Shown: positions 6,892 through 15,040 of the stretch, in pieces
Layout of the letters: every line of letters begins with the position of its first letter
Numbering within the stretch: the first letter of the stretch is position 1
IMG/VR virus record: IMGVR_UViG_3300006793_000067
Span: 1-44,390 of that record
Origin: a virus
Direction: 5' to 3' (one strand)
Length of the DNA: 44,390 bases
Notes under the pieces: model-generated
What the model saw: the letters and a program-made list of their open reading frames with translations, nothing else
Databases searched by the model: none
What the model was told of the DNA's origin: nothing
Position numbers and translations under genes: made by a program

Positions 6892-7950
6892 TCAGACCGT
6901 TGCGATTCCAGTAAGGAGACAGATTGCCTCTGGGTAGCGAACACCGAAGGCCATGTCTTGCTTAGGGATGAGCACGAATCGGTCCTTGGTTGGCTCGTCG
7001 TGGAACCCGATGCTGAATCGGCGCTCGGCGACTGTTGGGTTGCCGATGAGCGGGGAGCGAATGTGTGTCAGGATGGCCACGGTCTTGTCAACAGTGGTTG
7101 CGTCGTAGACACCGGTTGCGTTCAGGTTGGTTGCGATTGCACCAGTACCGAAGACACGGATTCCGTAGATTTTTCCGATTTCACCAGAGAGGATGGTAGC
7201 GGCAGGGCCGTACTTGTCCACGGTTTGGAGTTCGGTCAATCCGAGCAATTGAACCTCAAGGTTGCGAGGAACGATGAGAGCAAGGTCGTCACGGTTGTCA
7301 GAGTAGACACCGAGGCTTGCGATTGCTGTTCGGAGGTGGGACAGAGCGAAGGTTCCGCCGACTGCGACTGGTGTAGCCGAAGCGGACTTGCGTAGTCCAT
7401 CAAAGAGGAGCAAGTAGTCGTTTGCGGTTCCTGAGACACCGGTTGGGTTGTTGACAGCGTCGTACTCACCGTTGACATTGTCACGGTAGCCAGGGGTACC
7501 AGTGGTGGTTGTGTCACCGTTGATGAGAAGGGATTGCTCGTTGTAAGCAAGGCGGGAAGCAATGTCGTCACGGAGGACAGACATGAGGCCTTCAACACCG
7601 TAGGCAACGAGGTAGTTACCGATTGGAATGTTAGCAATCATGGTCTTGAGTTCCAGAGTGATTTCATCTGTTGCGTGTCGGGATTCAGAAGCGGCTGTTC
7701 CAGCATCAGTCATTGAGAGCGTCTGTTGGTGGAAGTCCACGGAGCCGCTCAATTTGGGCACATTGACCTTTCGGCGAGACATGGGCATAGCAGGGAACAG
7801 ACTTCGCATGAAGTTCCGTTCATAGACGATGCCGATGATTTCGTCTGCGGTTTCGGTCGGTAGCATGGTGGCGCCAGTTCCTGAGGCGGCACCTGCAAGT
7901 GCATTCTTAACTCGTTCTGTGAGTTCGGTGAAGTCCATTTCTTGGCTCAT
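6892..7950 (-). CDS. Major capsid protein, HK97 fold
   Basis: 352 aa, the size of mature HK97-type capsid subunits. The phage-capsid layout is visible: an N-terminal arm, then LPTETADEIIGIVYERNFMRSLFPAMPMSRRKVNVPK (leading into the E-loop region), a spine helix (YNEQSLLINGD), the P-domain segment with LIVPRNLEVQLLGL and IYGIRVFGTG, and a C-terminal RDRFVLIPKQDMAFGVRYPEAI-like strand pair, all typical of the A-domain and C-terminus. It lies between the protease-scaffold and the connectors. Unlike its neighbours it has both a TATA-like box and a good ribosome-binding site (CAGGAGAG), consistent with very high expression. Confidence 0.9.
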   Translation of the reverse strand: MSQEMDFTELTERVKNALAGAASGTGATMLPTETADEIIGIVYERNFMRSLFPAMPMSRRKVNVPKLSGSVDFHQQTLSMTDAGTAASESRHATDEITLELKTMIANIPIGNYLVAYGVEGLMSVLRDDIASRLAYNEQSLLINGDTTTTGTPGYRDNVNGEYDAVNNPTGVSGTANDYLLLFDGLRKSASATPVAVGGTFALSHLRTAIASLGVYSDNRDDLALIVPRNLEVQLLGLTELQTVDKYGPAATILSGEIGKIYGIRVFGTGAIATNLNATGVYDATTVDKTVAILTHIRSPLIGNPTVAERRFSIGFHDEPTKDRFVLIPKQDMAFGVRYPEAICLLTGIATV

Positions 7951-7956
7951 GTTTTA

Positions 7957-7996
7957 TCTCTCCTGTTCTTGTGGGTATTAACCATTTCCCTTCATT
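7957..7996 (-). promoter_or_regulatory. Capsid gene promoter plus Shine-Dalgarno
   Basis: The minus strand carries GGGAAATGGTTAATACCC (TATA-like, 7973-7990) and then CAGGAGAGA (7957-7965), 6-7 nt before ATG 7950. This is one of the few clear ribosome-binding sites in the window and supports a short-leader transcript. Confidence 0.6.
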
Positions 7997-9506
7997 CAAG
8001 CATTTTACCTGCAAGTCGGCCTTCAAGCCACGAGCCGAGGGAAGCCATTCCTTTGGAGACTTCCGGCTGTGGGTCGTGCTTGGTAGGACCGGACTTCTCA
8101 GTCACAGTCTTGGTTGTCGGGGAAAGGGACTTTGGCTTGGCGGAAGGTGCGCTTGGCGCAGGCATTCCGATTTCAGCCATTTTCTCGCCGAGTCGGCGGG
8201 AGACCTCTGCTTCAATTTGGGCCTCAGCCTCAGCGGCGGCCTTGGATTCAGTCAGGGATGCAATGGTAGCGTCACGCTCGGCGAGCAAGGTCTTGAGTGA
8301 TTCAGTCTCGTCCAGGCGAGCCACGAGGTCCTTGAGACCCGTCTCAACCGATGTGAGGGCACTGACGACCTCGGAGAGGACTTCAACGCCAGTGGTTGTT
8401 TCCTCAGAGAGTTCAACGAGTTCTTCGGCGAGTTCTTCGTCCACTGGTTCCTCAGCGGATTCCTCAGCGGATTCCTCAACGACTTCCTCAGGGAGTTCTT
8501 CTTCAAGAACTTCCTCAGCCTCTTCCTCAGCGACTTCTTCGGTCTCTTCGGATTTGACTTCAACGACTTCGGTCGTCTTGAGTTCTTCTTCGGGTGCTGA
8601 AAGTTCAACGACTTCCTCTGTGACTTCTTCGGTGACTGCGATTTCTTGGTCGGTCATGCCCTGTTGGCTATCATCATGGCCTTTAACGGTATCGCCGTCA
8701 ATAGGCTCGCCGATTCGCTCTTGTAGTTCAGCCAATTTTGCTTCCAGTCCGGCGATAGTGTCGGTCAATTCAACGAGAATGTCAGCATCAAACGAAAGTT
8801 CAGTCTCCTCGCTCGGAGGGTCTGGTTCATCGTACATCTCGCTCTTCCCGAACTCAACAATGATTGAGTCGTCTCGCTCTTCCACTGCAATAATGTGCTT
8901 CTCGCCGTCGTATGAAATGAGGGACTTGCTGACCCCAAAGAGTGCGTTGGGGCTGGCTGGAATGTCAACCACGCTGGTCTCAATCCATTCAATCTCTGTG
9001 AAGGTCAGGTACTCGTCGTTCCCACTTCCTTGCTTGACTCCAGCCTTAGCAATGAAGCCTATTGAGAACGCTCGTAGCATGCCCTTGTTGATTTTGCGGG
9101 TTATGTCCTTCTCGCCACCGTCAATGCGTGCACGGCCAAACACAGCCTCTATTTTCTCGCCGTCAGGCTTCTCCCACATACCCATTTCAACGGATTCCAT
9201 GAGGCCAATGACCCCGTAGTCCTTGCGGTGATTGTAGAGAATGACTGGGTTCTTGTTGTACGATTCCCAGGAGTCCATGATTGCCTTAGCGTCTACCAAT
9301 TCCTTGTGTCGGTCAAGCATTGTATCGTCGCCGACATACACTGGACCGTAGACTACTACATCGTCGTCAGCGTGCTCAGGAGTGTGCTCCTTGTCCACCT
9401 TGAAGGGCATGGTGAGCCTGTACTCAAACACGGCTTCCTTTGCCTCTCCAGCGATACTGGAGAACAATTCGGAGTCAACGACGACTGCATTGTCAAGGAC
9501 GCTCAT
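7992..9506 (-). CDS. Prohead protease fused to scaffold (S78-type maturation protease)
   Basis: 504 aa. Residues 20-200 are an S78 prohead protease: an N-terminal strand region, LYNHRKDYGVIG with the likely catalytic His93, MLRAFSIGF with Ser148, and WIETSVVDIPASPNA, the conserved element after the active site. Residues about 220-400 are an extremely acidic Glu/Val/Ala tract (repeats of the type EEVVEESAEE), followed by a coiled coil and a Pro/Ser/Lys linker, which fits a scaffolding domain. Protease and scaffold in one chain would co-assemble inside the prohead and be digested. ATG 9506 is preferred to an upstream TTG because a TATA-like CATAAACC lies about 25 nt before it. An internal ATG (MTDQEIAVTEEV) could give separate scaffold, but that is unproven. 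Confidence 0.9.
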   Translation of the reverse strand: MSVLDNAVVVDSELFSSIAGEAKEAVFEYRLTMPFKVDKEHTPEHADDDVVVYGPVYVGDDTMLDRHKELVDAKAIMDSWESYNKNPVILYNHRKDYGVIGLMESVEMGMWEKPDGEKIEAVFGRARIDGGEKDITRKINKGMLRAFSIGFIAKAGVKQGSGNDEYLTFTEIEWIETSVVDIPASPNALFGVSKSLISYDGEKHIIAVEERDDSIIVEFGKSEMYDEPDPPSEETELSFDADILVELTDTIAGLEAKLAELQERIGEPIDGDTVKGHDDSQQGMTDQEIAVTEEVTEEVVELSAPEEELKTTEVVEVKSEETEEVAEEEAEEVLEEELPEEVVEESAEESAEEPVDEELAEELVELSEETTTGVEVLSEVVSALTSVETGLKDLVARLDETESLKTLLAERDATIASLTESKAAAEAEAQIEAEVSRRLGEKMAEIGMPAPSAPSAKPKSLSPTTKTVTEKSGPTKHDPQPEVSKGMASLGSWLEGRLAGKMLE

Positions 9507-9526
9507 GCCCTTCCGTTCAGCCAATA

Positions 9527-9545
9527 TGGTTTATGAGGGTTCCCA
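9527..9545 (-). promoter_or_regulatory. Promoter of protease-scaffold gene
   Basis: The minus strand reads ACCCTCATAAACCATATTGG; CATAAACC is the TATA-like part and includes the stop codon of the upstream gene. It decides the ATG 9506 start. Confidence 0.45.
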
Positions 9546-9818
9546 CATAGCGGGGCGACCCTTGGGTGACACATTTGTCCACTTCAAGCGCTTGAGTACA
9601 GCGGCTACCTCGTTGGAGTTATGGTCCCAATGGCGGTCACTGAGACGGTAGTAGGTCTCGTGGTTGGCGTCCTTGAAGTCAGTGGCGTAGACCTTGAAGT
9701 ACGCAGTGGGCTGAGGCCAGTGCTCTTGAGGCATGGTCTCTCGTAGTTCTTCCAGGCTGTCGTACAGCCATGAGGGGCACCGGTTCAACAGTCGTGTGGT
9801 CTTCCATGGCTTGCCCAT
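9531..9818 (-). CDS. Small protein, 95 aa, head-gene cluster, unknown
   Basis: ATG 9818 (MGKPWKTTRLLNRC) is chosen over an upstream in-frame start because a TATA box at 9839-9848 lies at leaderless distance. The protein is rich in Trp, Tyr and His (HETYYRLSDRHWDHNSNEVAAVLKRLKW), globular in appearance, and has two Cys. It lies between the conserved head-cluster protein and the protease-scaffold. No family recognised. Confidence 0.65.
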   Translation of the reverse strand: MGKPWKTTRLLNRCPSWLYDSLEELRETMPQEHWPQPTAYFKVYATDFKDANHETYYRLSDRHWDHNSNEVAAVLKRLKWTNVSPKGRPAMWEPS

Positions 9819-9838
9819 AAGAGAGGTACTACACCCCA

Positions 9839-9862
9839 CCTACTTAATGCTCAAAGTTCTTT
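9839..9862 (-). promoter_or_regulatory. Promoter (gene starting at 9818)
   Basis: The minus strand reads AGAACTTTGAGCATTAAGTAGG, with both the AGAACTTTGAG part and a TATA-like TTAAGTA present. Confidence 0.6.
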
Positions 9863-10549
9863 CTTCTTGCGGGCTTCGTCAATGACCTGCTTCATGTGGC
9901 CGAGACCACGAGAGCCGACGACCAACCATTTGACCTGGGCAATGACGCCAGCCAAGCGGAAGTCCTTGTAGTGGCGAGCGGCCCACGCCTCACGCAGGCG
10001 CACAGCCTTCTCGTCGGTTGGAGTCTTGACCCCTGTGCTCTTGACCTTGCGGAGTCTGTTGAACTGGGTGTTGCCGAGGGTGTTGCCTCCCTTTCGCCAA
10101 ATGTCGGGGTGTTCCTCTCTCAATTTGAGGGCATAGGCCAGTGGGAACTGTGTGTACTCGCTATTGGCCAGACTAACCTTGTCGTCGCCACCACGCTTGG
10201 GGAAGTTCGTCTTGGGTGCCTTCTCGTCGTAGTCAAACGACTTCGTGGATTGGGGATGGCCCTTCGGGAGCAGGTCTGTATCGTGCTTCCCACTTCGGAA
10301 CCTGCCGTTGCGGAGCACATAGAGGAATGAGTTCACCCGTGCATAGGCCCACTGGTCCGCTGAGGAGACCGTGGGGCGCACCGAGCCAGGGTTGGTATTG
10401 TAGGCACCGACGCCACGCTTGAACACAGCCACGAGCGTGCGTGTGCTGGTTTTCTTGGTAGCGGCGTCATGCTTCTCGTTGTGTTTCTTCGCCTTCTCAG
10501 CCAGTGCCTTCTTGACGGATGCTGAGACGGATGGTGCTTTTTCAATCAT
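9851..10549 (-). CDS. Conserved phage-type protein of the head gene cluster, 232 aa
   Basis: The N-terminal third is Lys/Ala-rich and helical (VKKALAEKAKKHNEKHDAATKK). It is followed by VFKRGVGAYNTNPGSVRPTVSSADQW, WAYARVNSFLYVLRNG and a DLLPKGHP motif that I know from many phage proteins encoded near portal and protease genes (probably DUF5824; from memory). Its biochemical role is not established. The second half (residues 125-232) is a basic alpha/beta region without recognised motifs. ATG 10549 overlaps the upstream gp10-like stop as ATGA, so both are made from one transcript, consistent with a shared head-assembly role. Confidence 0.75.
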   Translation of the reverse strand: MIEKAPSVSASVKKALAEKAKKHNEKHDAATKKTSTRTLVAVFKRGVGAYNTNPGSVRPTVSSADQWAYARVNSFLYVLRNGRFRSGKHDTDLLPKGHPQSTKSFDYDEKAPKTNFPKRGGDDKVSLANSEYTQFPLAYALKLREEHPDIWRKGGNTLGNTQFNRLRKVKSTGVKTPTDEKAVRLREAWAARHYKDFRLAGVIAQVKWLVVGSRGLGHMKQVIDEARKKKEL

Positions 10550-10947
10550 GTTATGAACCTCGGTAGGGACTTCGCCACTGCCCTGTCCAGTACCAATTTT
10601 GCATCTCGCTGAAAGTGTCGGGATGCGTAGCGGACTGCTGGGCGAATGTATGGTTTGGGTGGGAACGGAGCGAACGATACTCGCCCGAACTCAACGACGA
10701 GGGCGTATCGTATTCGGCTATTGCCGAACCTGACCTCAACCCCCTTACGGTCTTGCGAGCGAGCGACTCTCCCCGATGCTCTGAGGGCACCGGTTCTGAC
10801 TGGGACCAATTGCTGTGCCTTCTTGAGAATCTTCTCAGCCATGGCGTTCTGCATGTCAATGCTACCCTGGCGGTCCATGTAGGCCCCAAGATACTCAAAT
10901 GAACGCCCTATGCGGTTGAACACTCCAGCGTTGGTCGTGACTTTCAC
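10546..10947 (-). CDS. HK97 gp10-like head-tail joining protein
   Basis: 133 aa, matching the family length. Diagnostic stretches are the amphipathic helix KKAQQLVPVRTGALRASGRV, in which VPVRTGALRAS is the family hallmark, then VRFGNSRIRYALVVEFGR and PKPYIRPAV near the end. In other tailed viruses this protein joins the completed head to the tail. The start codon is GTG (10945-10947), immediately behind the portal stop with AAGGTG acting as start context. It is in the portal transcript and coupled to the downstream gene. Confidence 0.8.
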   Translation of the reverse strand: MKVTTNAGVFNRIGRSFEYLGAYMDRQGSIDMQNAMAEKILKKAQQLVPVRTGALRASGRVARSQDRKGVEVRFGNSRIRYALVVEFGRVSFAPFPPKPYIRPAVRYASRHFQRDAKLVLDRAVAKSLPRFIT

Positions 10948-10948
10948 C

Positions 10949-12385
10949 TTAGAAGACCTCCCAAGGTACCTCTAAGGCTTCTTCTCGGTCTTCGGGCGGT
11001 ATAGGTGCCTCTTCCTCATTGTCGTCCGTTGTAGGGGTGCTCTCGTCGTTTTCCTCGGCGGCGGCTTCGGCCCCTTGGTTGATTGACAATTTTGGTGAGA
11101 CAAAGAATGGGTCGTCAGCCTTCTCGTCGGAAAGCATCTCGTAACCGAGCATCATCCTGGCCTCGTTGACCGTTATGACACCCTCTTGCCTAAGGGCGGC
11201 AATAGCCTGCCCCTGTGCACGAATGACTTCGGCCATGACCTTCTCCTTGGATGGACGAATGGTGTTGAACTTGAACACGAAGTCGCTGATGCCGAGAATG
11301 GGGAGCACTCGGTGGTTAATCATGGACGCTATGCGGTAGTGGTAGGACTCCACCACATCGTACCACGCCTCTAATTGGGACTCGGGATTGCTCATTTTGC
11401 CTGTTTGAACCCACCCTAATTTCATTGGTGGGATGCCGAATACAGCACAGATTTCCTCTCGGTAGTAGTAGAGGAGGTCAAGGTGTTGACCATCCTTGAT
11501 TGAGTCAATCAGCCGGTGCGTCTGGAAGCCTGTGCCTCCGTTGACTGCGACAAGGCCGAATGGTGACTTGCCGGTACTCAATTGCTGTTCCAGCATGGCC
11601 AGCATGGTCTTCATCTCGCTGTTGCTAATGTCGCCGACATTGAGAATGGTCTTGGGTAGCGTCCCAGTGAACTGTTCGTTGATGTAATTTGACAGGTTCA
11701 ATTGACCTGCTATGGTCTGCAATAGGGGGACGATGGGGGAAGTTCCGTAGCCACGACCCTGCTTGTATTTGCTGATGTGGAGCACCTTGTTGGACGCAAA
11801 CCTGCGAGTCATTTCATTGATTTTCTGGACATACGCCATTTCAGGAGGCTCGGGCAGTCGCTCGTTTGGGATGATTTCCATTGTATCGGCTGGTATGTTC
11901 CAGAGCGAGACAAGGTTGCCTCCAAACACCCAGTCTGTACCCTCGTCGTCAGACTTGTCGGCACTGCCGTCCATTTCAAGGTAAGCGTCACCAAAGAGAG
12001 CCAGGTCGTACACGAGGGTCTCCAGCCACTCGTTCCCCATGTCGTCGGGGTTGGGCATAGAGAAGAACATGTTGAGTCGTTGAAGGTCGGCTGGGTTGCC
12101 CTGTTCCACACCCTCAGCAAGGTCAAACCTGTACCCGTTGCCGAGTACATCGTCTACGGTGCGTCGGATGATAGCGGCAATGACCTCGGACTTCATGCTT
12201 ATGTCACGAATCACACGAGGGTCAACCAATTGGTGAGCGCCTCCGGTCTTCTTGCCGGTTCGCTTGTCCACTGTGGTACTGTGGCCTATCCGAGACAGTG
12301 AGGCGAGGGCTTTCATGTCCAGTTCATCGGACTGAGAATCCTTGCTACGACGGCGAAAGAATCCACGACGCTTGCGCTCGGCCAT
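10949..12385 (-). CDS. Portal protein
   Basis: 478 aa, the dodecameric ring through which DNA enters the head. Portal-family landmarks are GRGYGTSPIVPLLQTIAG in the wing/stem region, the stem and tunnel helices around NLSNYINEQFTGTLPK, and EEICAVFGIPPMKLGW, typical of HK97/SPP1-type portals. The N-terminus is very basic (KRRGFFRRR) and the C-terminal 50 residues are acidic and low-complexity. ATG 12385 is preferred to an upstream in-frame start because of the promoter at 12405-12426. Downstream genes follow the canonical portal, gp10, protease, capsid order. Confidence 0.9.
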   Translation of the reverse strand: MAERKRRGFFRRRSKDSQSDELDMKALASLSRIGHSTTVDKRTGKKTGGAHQLVDPRVIRDISMKSEVIAAIIRRTVDDVLGNGYRFDLAEGVEQGNPADLQRLNMFFSMPNPDDMGNEWLETLVYDLALFGDAYLEMDGSADKSDDEGTDWVFGGNLVSLWNIPADTMEIIPNERLPEPPEMAYVQKINEMTRRFASNKVLHISKYKQGRGYGTSPIVPLLQTIAGQLNLSNYINEQFTGTLPKTILNVGDISNSEMKTMLAMLEQQLSTGKSPFGLVAVNGGTGFQTHRLIDSIKDGQHLDLLYYYREEICAVFGIPPMKLGWVQTGKMSNPESQLEAWYDVVESYHYRIASMINHRVLPILGISDFVFKFNTIRPSKEKVMAEVIRAQGQAIAALRQEGVITVNEARMMLGYEMLSDEKADDPFFVSPKLSINQGAEAAAEENDESTPTTDDNEEEAPIPPEDREEALEVPWEVF

Positions 12386-12404
12386 GACCTTCACTTAGGC
12401 CACA

Positions 12405-12426
12405 GGTTCTAAACACTGTCGGCTCA
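12405..12426 (-). promoter_or_regulatory. Promoter of portal transcript
   Basis: The minus strand reads TGAGCCGACAGTGTTTAGAACC; the upstream element is close to consensus and the TATA box is TTTAGA. Confidence 0.55.
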
Positions 12427-12618
12427 GGGCCAATAGACGCAGGGGCTTGAGTATTCGTTTTTCTGTTCCCATTCACGGAACGCTTCTTCTGTTGAAATGA
12501 CCGTAGCCCATCCGTCCGCATTGTCTTTAATGCTACATGGATAACCCCATGTCATATCTGCAATAAACAAACATGCTTCGGTTATATTCATCTTTCTTTG
12601 CTCTCTCTTGTTCGCCAT
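12424..12618 (-). CDS. Small protein, 64 aa, unknown
   Basis: ATG 12618 follows one of the best promoters in the window. The protein starts basic (MANKREQRKMN), then ITEACLFIADMTWGYPCSIKDN with two Cys, and ends in an acidic and aromatic tail with a third Cys (SSPCVYWP). It is too short to classify. It lies between the holin-like gene and the portal gene. Confidence 0.65.
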   Translation of the reverse strand: MANKREQRKMNITEACLFIADMTWGYPCSIKDNADGWATVISTEEAFREWEQKNEYSSPCVYWP

Positions 12619-12638
12619 GTTATAGCCTATGGGTCTCC

Positions 12639-12662
12639 CCTATATAACTGTATCGCCTATTC
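12639..12662 (-). promoter_or_regulatory. Consensus TATA promoter (gene starting at 12618)
   Basis: The minus strand reads GAATAGGCGATACAGTTATATAGG, the best match to the full consensus, with TATA about 25 nt before the ATG. Confidence 0.8.
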
Positions 12663-12682
12663 TTCTGTTAAAGCGGCGGCGT

Positions 12683-13075
12683 TCATTCCTCATCGGAGGG
12701 CAGTGGAGTAGACCTGGAGGCGCCAATGCTTTTCTTAGCCTCTCGCTCCATCACCATTTCATGGTCATGTTGAGCGGCGGCCCGAGCCAGTTCGTGGTCA
12801 GTGCGTGCGGCCAGCATTTTCAGTTCCGCTTCGGCATGAGGAGTCATGTTCTGAATATCGTTCGCTGTCTCCTGTTTGAACAGGTCAAGTACATTTGTGA
12901 TAATGAGTAGCGCTGGACCCCCGACAATACCTATGACTGTCAATTGGTTCTCGGTGATTTCAACACCGTCTACTACGGAGCGCCATACGGCGAGAGAGGC
13001 GAATGCAACCCAGGCCAGGACGATTGGAACCGATACGAACCAAAAGAGCCTCTTCGTGCTTGACTGCTTCGCCAT
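12683..13075 (-). CDS. Two-TM membrane protein, holin-like candidate
   Basis: 130 aa. Two hydrophobic segments, residues about 10-33 (LFWFVSVPIVLAWVAFASLAVW) and 45-62 (LTVIGIVGGPALLIITNVL), separated by a short acidic loop, then a cytoplasmic helical, charged tail (QETANDIQNMTPHAEAELKML...) ending in acidic residues. The basic N-terminus, TM hairpin and charged tail are holin-like, and the next gene downstream of the large terminase also encodes a coiled-coil TM protein. Archaeal virus lysis proteins are poorly known, so a structural membrane role is also possible. ATG 13075 is fixed by the promoter at 13097-13114. Confidence 0.7.
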   Translation of the reverse strand: MAKQSSTKRLFWFVSVPIVLAWVAFASLAVWRSVVDGVEITENQLTVIGIVGGPALLIITNVLDLFKQETANDIQNMTPHAEAELKMLAARTDHELARAAAQHDHEMVMEREAKKSIGASRSTPLPSDEE

Positions 13076-13096
13076 GTTTCCATCTAAGGTGAGAGG

Positions 13097-13114
13097 CGGT
13101 TCATAACGCCAGCG
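13097..13114 (-). promoter_or_regulatory. Promoter (gene starting at 13075)
   Basis: The minus strand reads GGCGTTATGAACCG within the stop region of the upstream gene; TTATGAA is the TATA-like part. Confidence 0.45.
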
Positions 13115-13364
13115 GTATTCCGCAGGCGGCGGCGACGATTCCAGCGGCGGCGACAACCAACCTCGTGACTCCCGTCTTGATGTGGGCGTCAATGTCGTCC
13201 TTGAACTCCTTGAGGTCTTCAATGTCACGGCGTTGCTCCGCTTGCTCCGCCTTAATGTCTTGAATGTCCTCAGCAATATGAGCGAGGTGGTTATCACGAA
13301 TCGTGACCACATCGTCTCGCAAGCCCTTAACCATCTCAAGAAGGACCGCATCAGCGTTCGCCAT
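13101..13364 (-). CDS. Coiled-coil protein with C-terminal TM (XhlA-like layout)
   Basis: 87 aa. Residues 1-60 form an amphipathic coiled coil (LRDDVVTIRDNHLAHIAEDIQDIKAEQAEQRRDIEDLKEF). Residues about 65-87 are one membrane span (GVTRLVVAAAGIVAAACGI). This layout matches small phage proteins of the XhlA type that partner holins, and the next gene is a two-TM protein, so the pair is a lysis-cassette candidate. Similar layouts occur in unrelated proteins, hence moderate confidence. ATG 13364 follows the promoter at 13386-13405. Confidence 0.7.
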   Translation of the reverse strand: MANADAVLLEMVKGLRDDVVTIRDNHLAHIAEDIQDIKAEQAEQRRDIEDLKEFKDDIDAHIKTGVTRLVVAAAGIVAAACGIPLAL

Positions 13365-13385
13365 GATGGGAATGTCCTAAGCACA

Positions 13386-13405
13386 CGGTTTATGAGCGAT
13401 ACGAC
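13386..13405 (-). promoter_or_regulatory. Promoter (gene starting at 13364)
   Basis: The minus strand reads GTCGTATCGCTCATAAACCG. The upstream element GTATCGCTC is recognisable and CATAAACC is the TATA-like box. Confidence 0.45.
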
Positions 13406-13425
13406 GGCCCAAATGAAAATAGGGA

Positions 13426-13457
13426 GTATCAATATAGGTAGCAAAAGACTATATACC
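13426..13457 (+). promoter_or_regulatory. Plus-strand class A promoter-like element
   Basis: AATATAGGTAGCAAAAGACTATATACC, a copy of the GACTATATACC element found seven more times. The purine-rich AAAAG precedes the TATA box as an archaeal BRE would, so transcription should run rightward into the 3' end of the terminase gene (antisense). There is no start codon at the predicted start. Confidence 0.5.
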
Positions 13458-13473
13458 CCCCACTCATAGGCAC

Positions 13474-15000
13474 TTATGCTCCGAAGGTCCTCATCTCAGG
13501 AACACCGCCACCGTCGCCAATTTCAATCGCCAGGCGGGCATACAGTAGGGCGTGGAATGCGTGGTCGTCGCCGTCTCGTCCGTACTTGGTCAGGGTTTGA
13601 CCTCGCACCGGTCGGAAGTTCTTCTCATCGGTCTCAGCGGAACTCGTCAGGGCGCACCATTCGTGGGCCACCCACGCCAGTGAGTCGTCACCGTAGGGTA
13701 GACTGACCTGCTTGTTCTTGATGGCCTCCACGGTCTGCTCTACATAGGTTGTACGGTCCACGACACACATGAAAATGAGGTTGCGGTTGTTGTCCCGTTT
13801 CTTGTACTCGTAGGGCCTCATTGGCCGAGACGAATAGTAGCACGAGCGTACACGGTCTCCGAACTCCTCTTGCAGTTCCTTGACCTGCCGAGCGCCGTAC
13901 CCTATGTCCGCCACTACCTGTACGCAGTTATAGTCGCTAATCATCTGTTTGAGAATCTCTACCTCGTCGCCCTCTCCCGTTTCACGGCTGTTCAATTTGA
14001 CTGCCTGGAGGATATTGGACTGCGCGTCGGTGATAACCACGGTGGTCTCCCTACCCCAGTCAATACCCATGAAGGTCTCATTGGGGGGAGCGACGCCACG
14101 AACCACTTCGCGTTCGCGGTCAAATGTCGGGAGCACCTCGTCAAATGTCAGCGGCTTGGTGGACCCAGCGAAGAACTCGCCGAGCACTTCGTTGGCGAAT
14201 CGGCGAGGGGCGTAGGTCTCCTTCTTTTGGGCTATGTCCTTCGCTGTAATGTCGGGGTGCATCTCCTGTGAAATGTGGTACCCTATGATGTTGGCTTTGC
14301 TACCAGGACCGTGTACCCACGCTCTCTCCTCGCTGTCCCATTCGCCCTTCGTGGACTTTTCCCATAACTTCCAGAACTCGGACCCTTGCTCACGGGCTGT
14401 ACCCGATATGACGACCCACTTGTAGTCCGATTGAGCGAGCATTTCAATCAGCATCGGGAGTACATCACCGTCGCTGTCTTGGTACTCGTCAATGCAACAG
14501 AGGTCAGCCTCAATACCCAGCAATGCGTGGGCGTCACCCCAGTTAGAATAGGCGTAAAGGTGGTTGAGGGTCTTGGCCCCCACATCAAAGGTTTGGTGGC
14601 TCACAGACGACTTCAAACGGGCCTTCATGAGGGTGCCGTTGTTGATGGAACCCATCATAGCACCGTTGAGCCGCTCCTCAACGAATCGTGTCACCTGTGG
14701 CTGTCGTGGAGCCGTGTAGACGGCGTTGAAGTACGGTATGTTCATCAGGCCATAGAGGAGGAGGTTGCATATTGTCTCGGTCTTCTCCACCTTGCGAGAG
14801 CACTTGAGTACGACCATCTTGGTGGTCTCGCTCTTCTCCAGTGCACCGAAGTGGCGGTAAATCTCGGTCAGGTAATCCCGACCGTCCAACCGGAACGGCT
14901 TGCCGTCAATCGTGCGAAAGTAGCACGACCAGCGGTCAGGGTACAGAGCAATTTCACGCGCCTGCTCGGCCGTCAACCGTCCGGTCTCCCCTTCCGCCAT
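13474..15000 (-). CDS. terL: Terminase large subunit (packaging ATPase-nuclease)
   Basis: 508 aa. The ATPase domain has a Walker A-like KCSRKVEKTET (about 66-76, the variant K/R-x-K-T form of terminases) and Walker B LCCIDEYQD (about 167-175). The C-terminal RNase-H-like nuclease has its acidic residues in FMGIDWGRE (Asp314), QVVADIGYGA (Asp365) and RDGDDHAFHALLYA (Asp478/479). The full active-site set is present, so the enzyme should be functional in cutting and pumping DNA into the portal. ATG 15000 (MAEGETG) is chosen because a promoter (15018-15040) lies at leaderless distance; an upstream ATG at 15054 would overlap the previous gene. Confidence 0.92.
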   Translation of the reverse strand: MAEGETGRLTAEQAREIALYPDRWSCYFRTIDGKPFRLDGRDYLTEIYRHFGALEKSETTKMVVLKCSRKVEKTETICNLLLYGLMNIPYFNAVYTAPRQPQVTRFVEERLNGAMMGSINNGTLMKARLKSSVSHQTFDVGAKTLNHLYAYSNWGDAHALLGIEADLCCIDEYQDSDGDVLPMLIEMLAQSDYKWVVISGTAREQGSEFWKLWEKSTKGEWDSEERAWVHGPGSKANIIGYHISQEMHPDITAKDIAQKKETYAPRRFANEVLGEFFAGSTKPLTFDEVLPTFDREREVVRGVAPPNETFMGIDWGRETTVVITDAQSNILQAVKLNSRETGEGDEVEILKQMISDYNCVQVVADIGYGARQVKELQEEFGDRVRSCYYSSRPMRPYEYKKRDNNRNLIFMCVVDRTTYVEQTVEAIKNKQVSLPYGDDSLAWVAHEWCALTSSAETDEKNFRPVRGQTLTKYGRDGDDHAFHALLYARLAIEIGDGGGVPEMRTFGA

Positions 15001-15017
15001 GGTTCCCCATGAGGGGC

Positions 15018-15040
15018 GGGGTTTGAAACAGTTCCGCCGT
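15018..15040 (-). promoter_or_regulatory. Promoter of terL
   Basis: The minus strand reads CGGCGGAACTGTTTCAAACCCC, aligned with the consensus but with a weak TATA box (TTTCAAA). It supports ATG 15000 rather than 15054. Confidence 0.45.

Noticed and set aside
7942-9219. Long plus-strand open frame (about 425 codons) opposite the protease-scaffold
   Set aside because: Ser/Thr-rich product is the complement of the Glu/Ala-rich scaffold codons; the minus-strand protein has clear protease motifs and a promoter.
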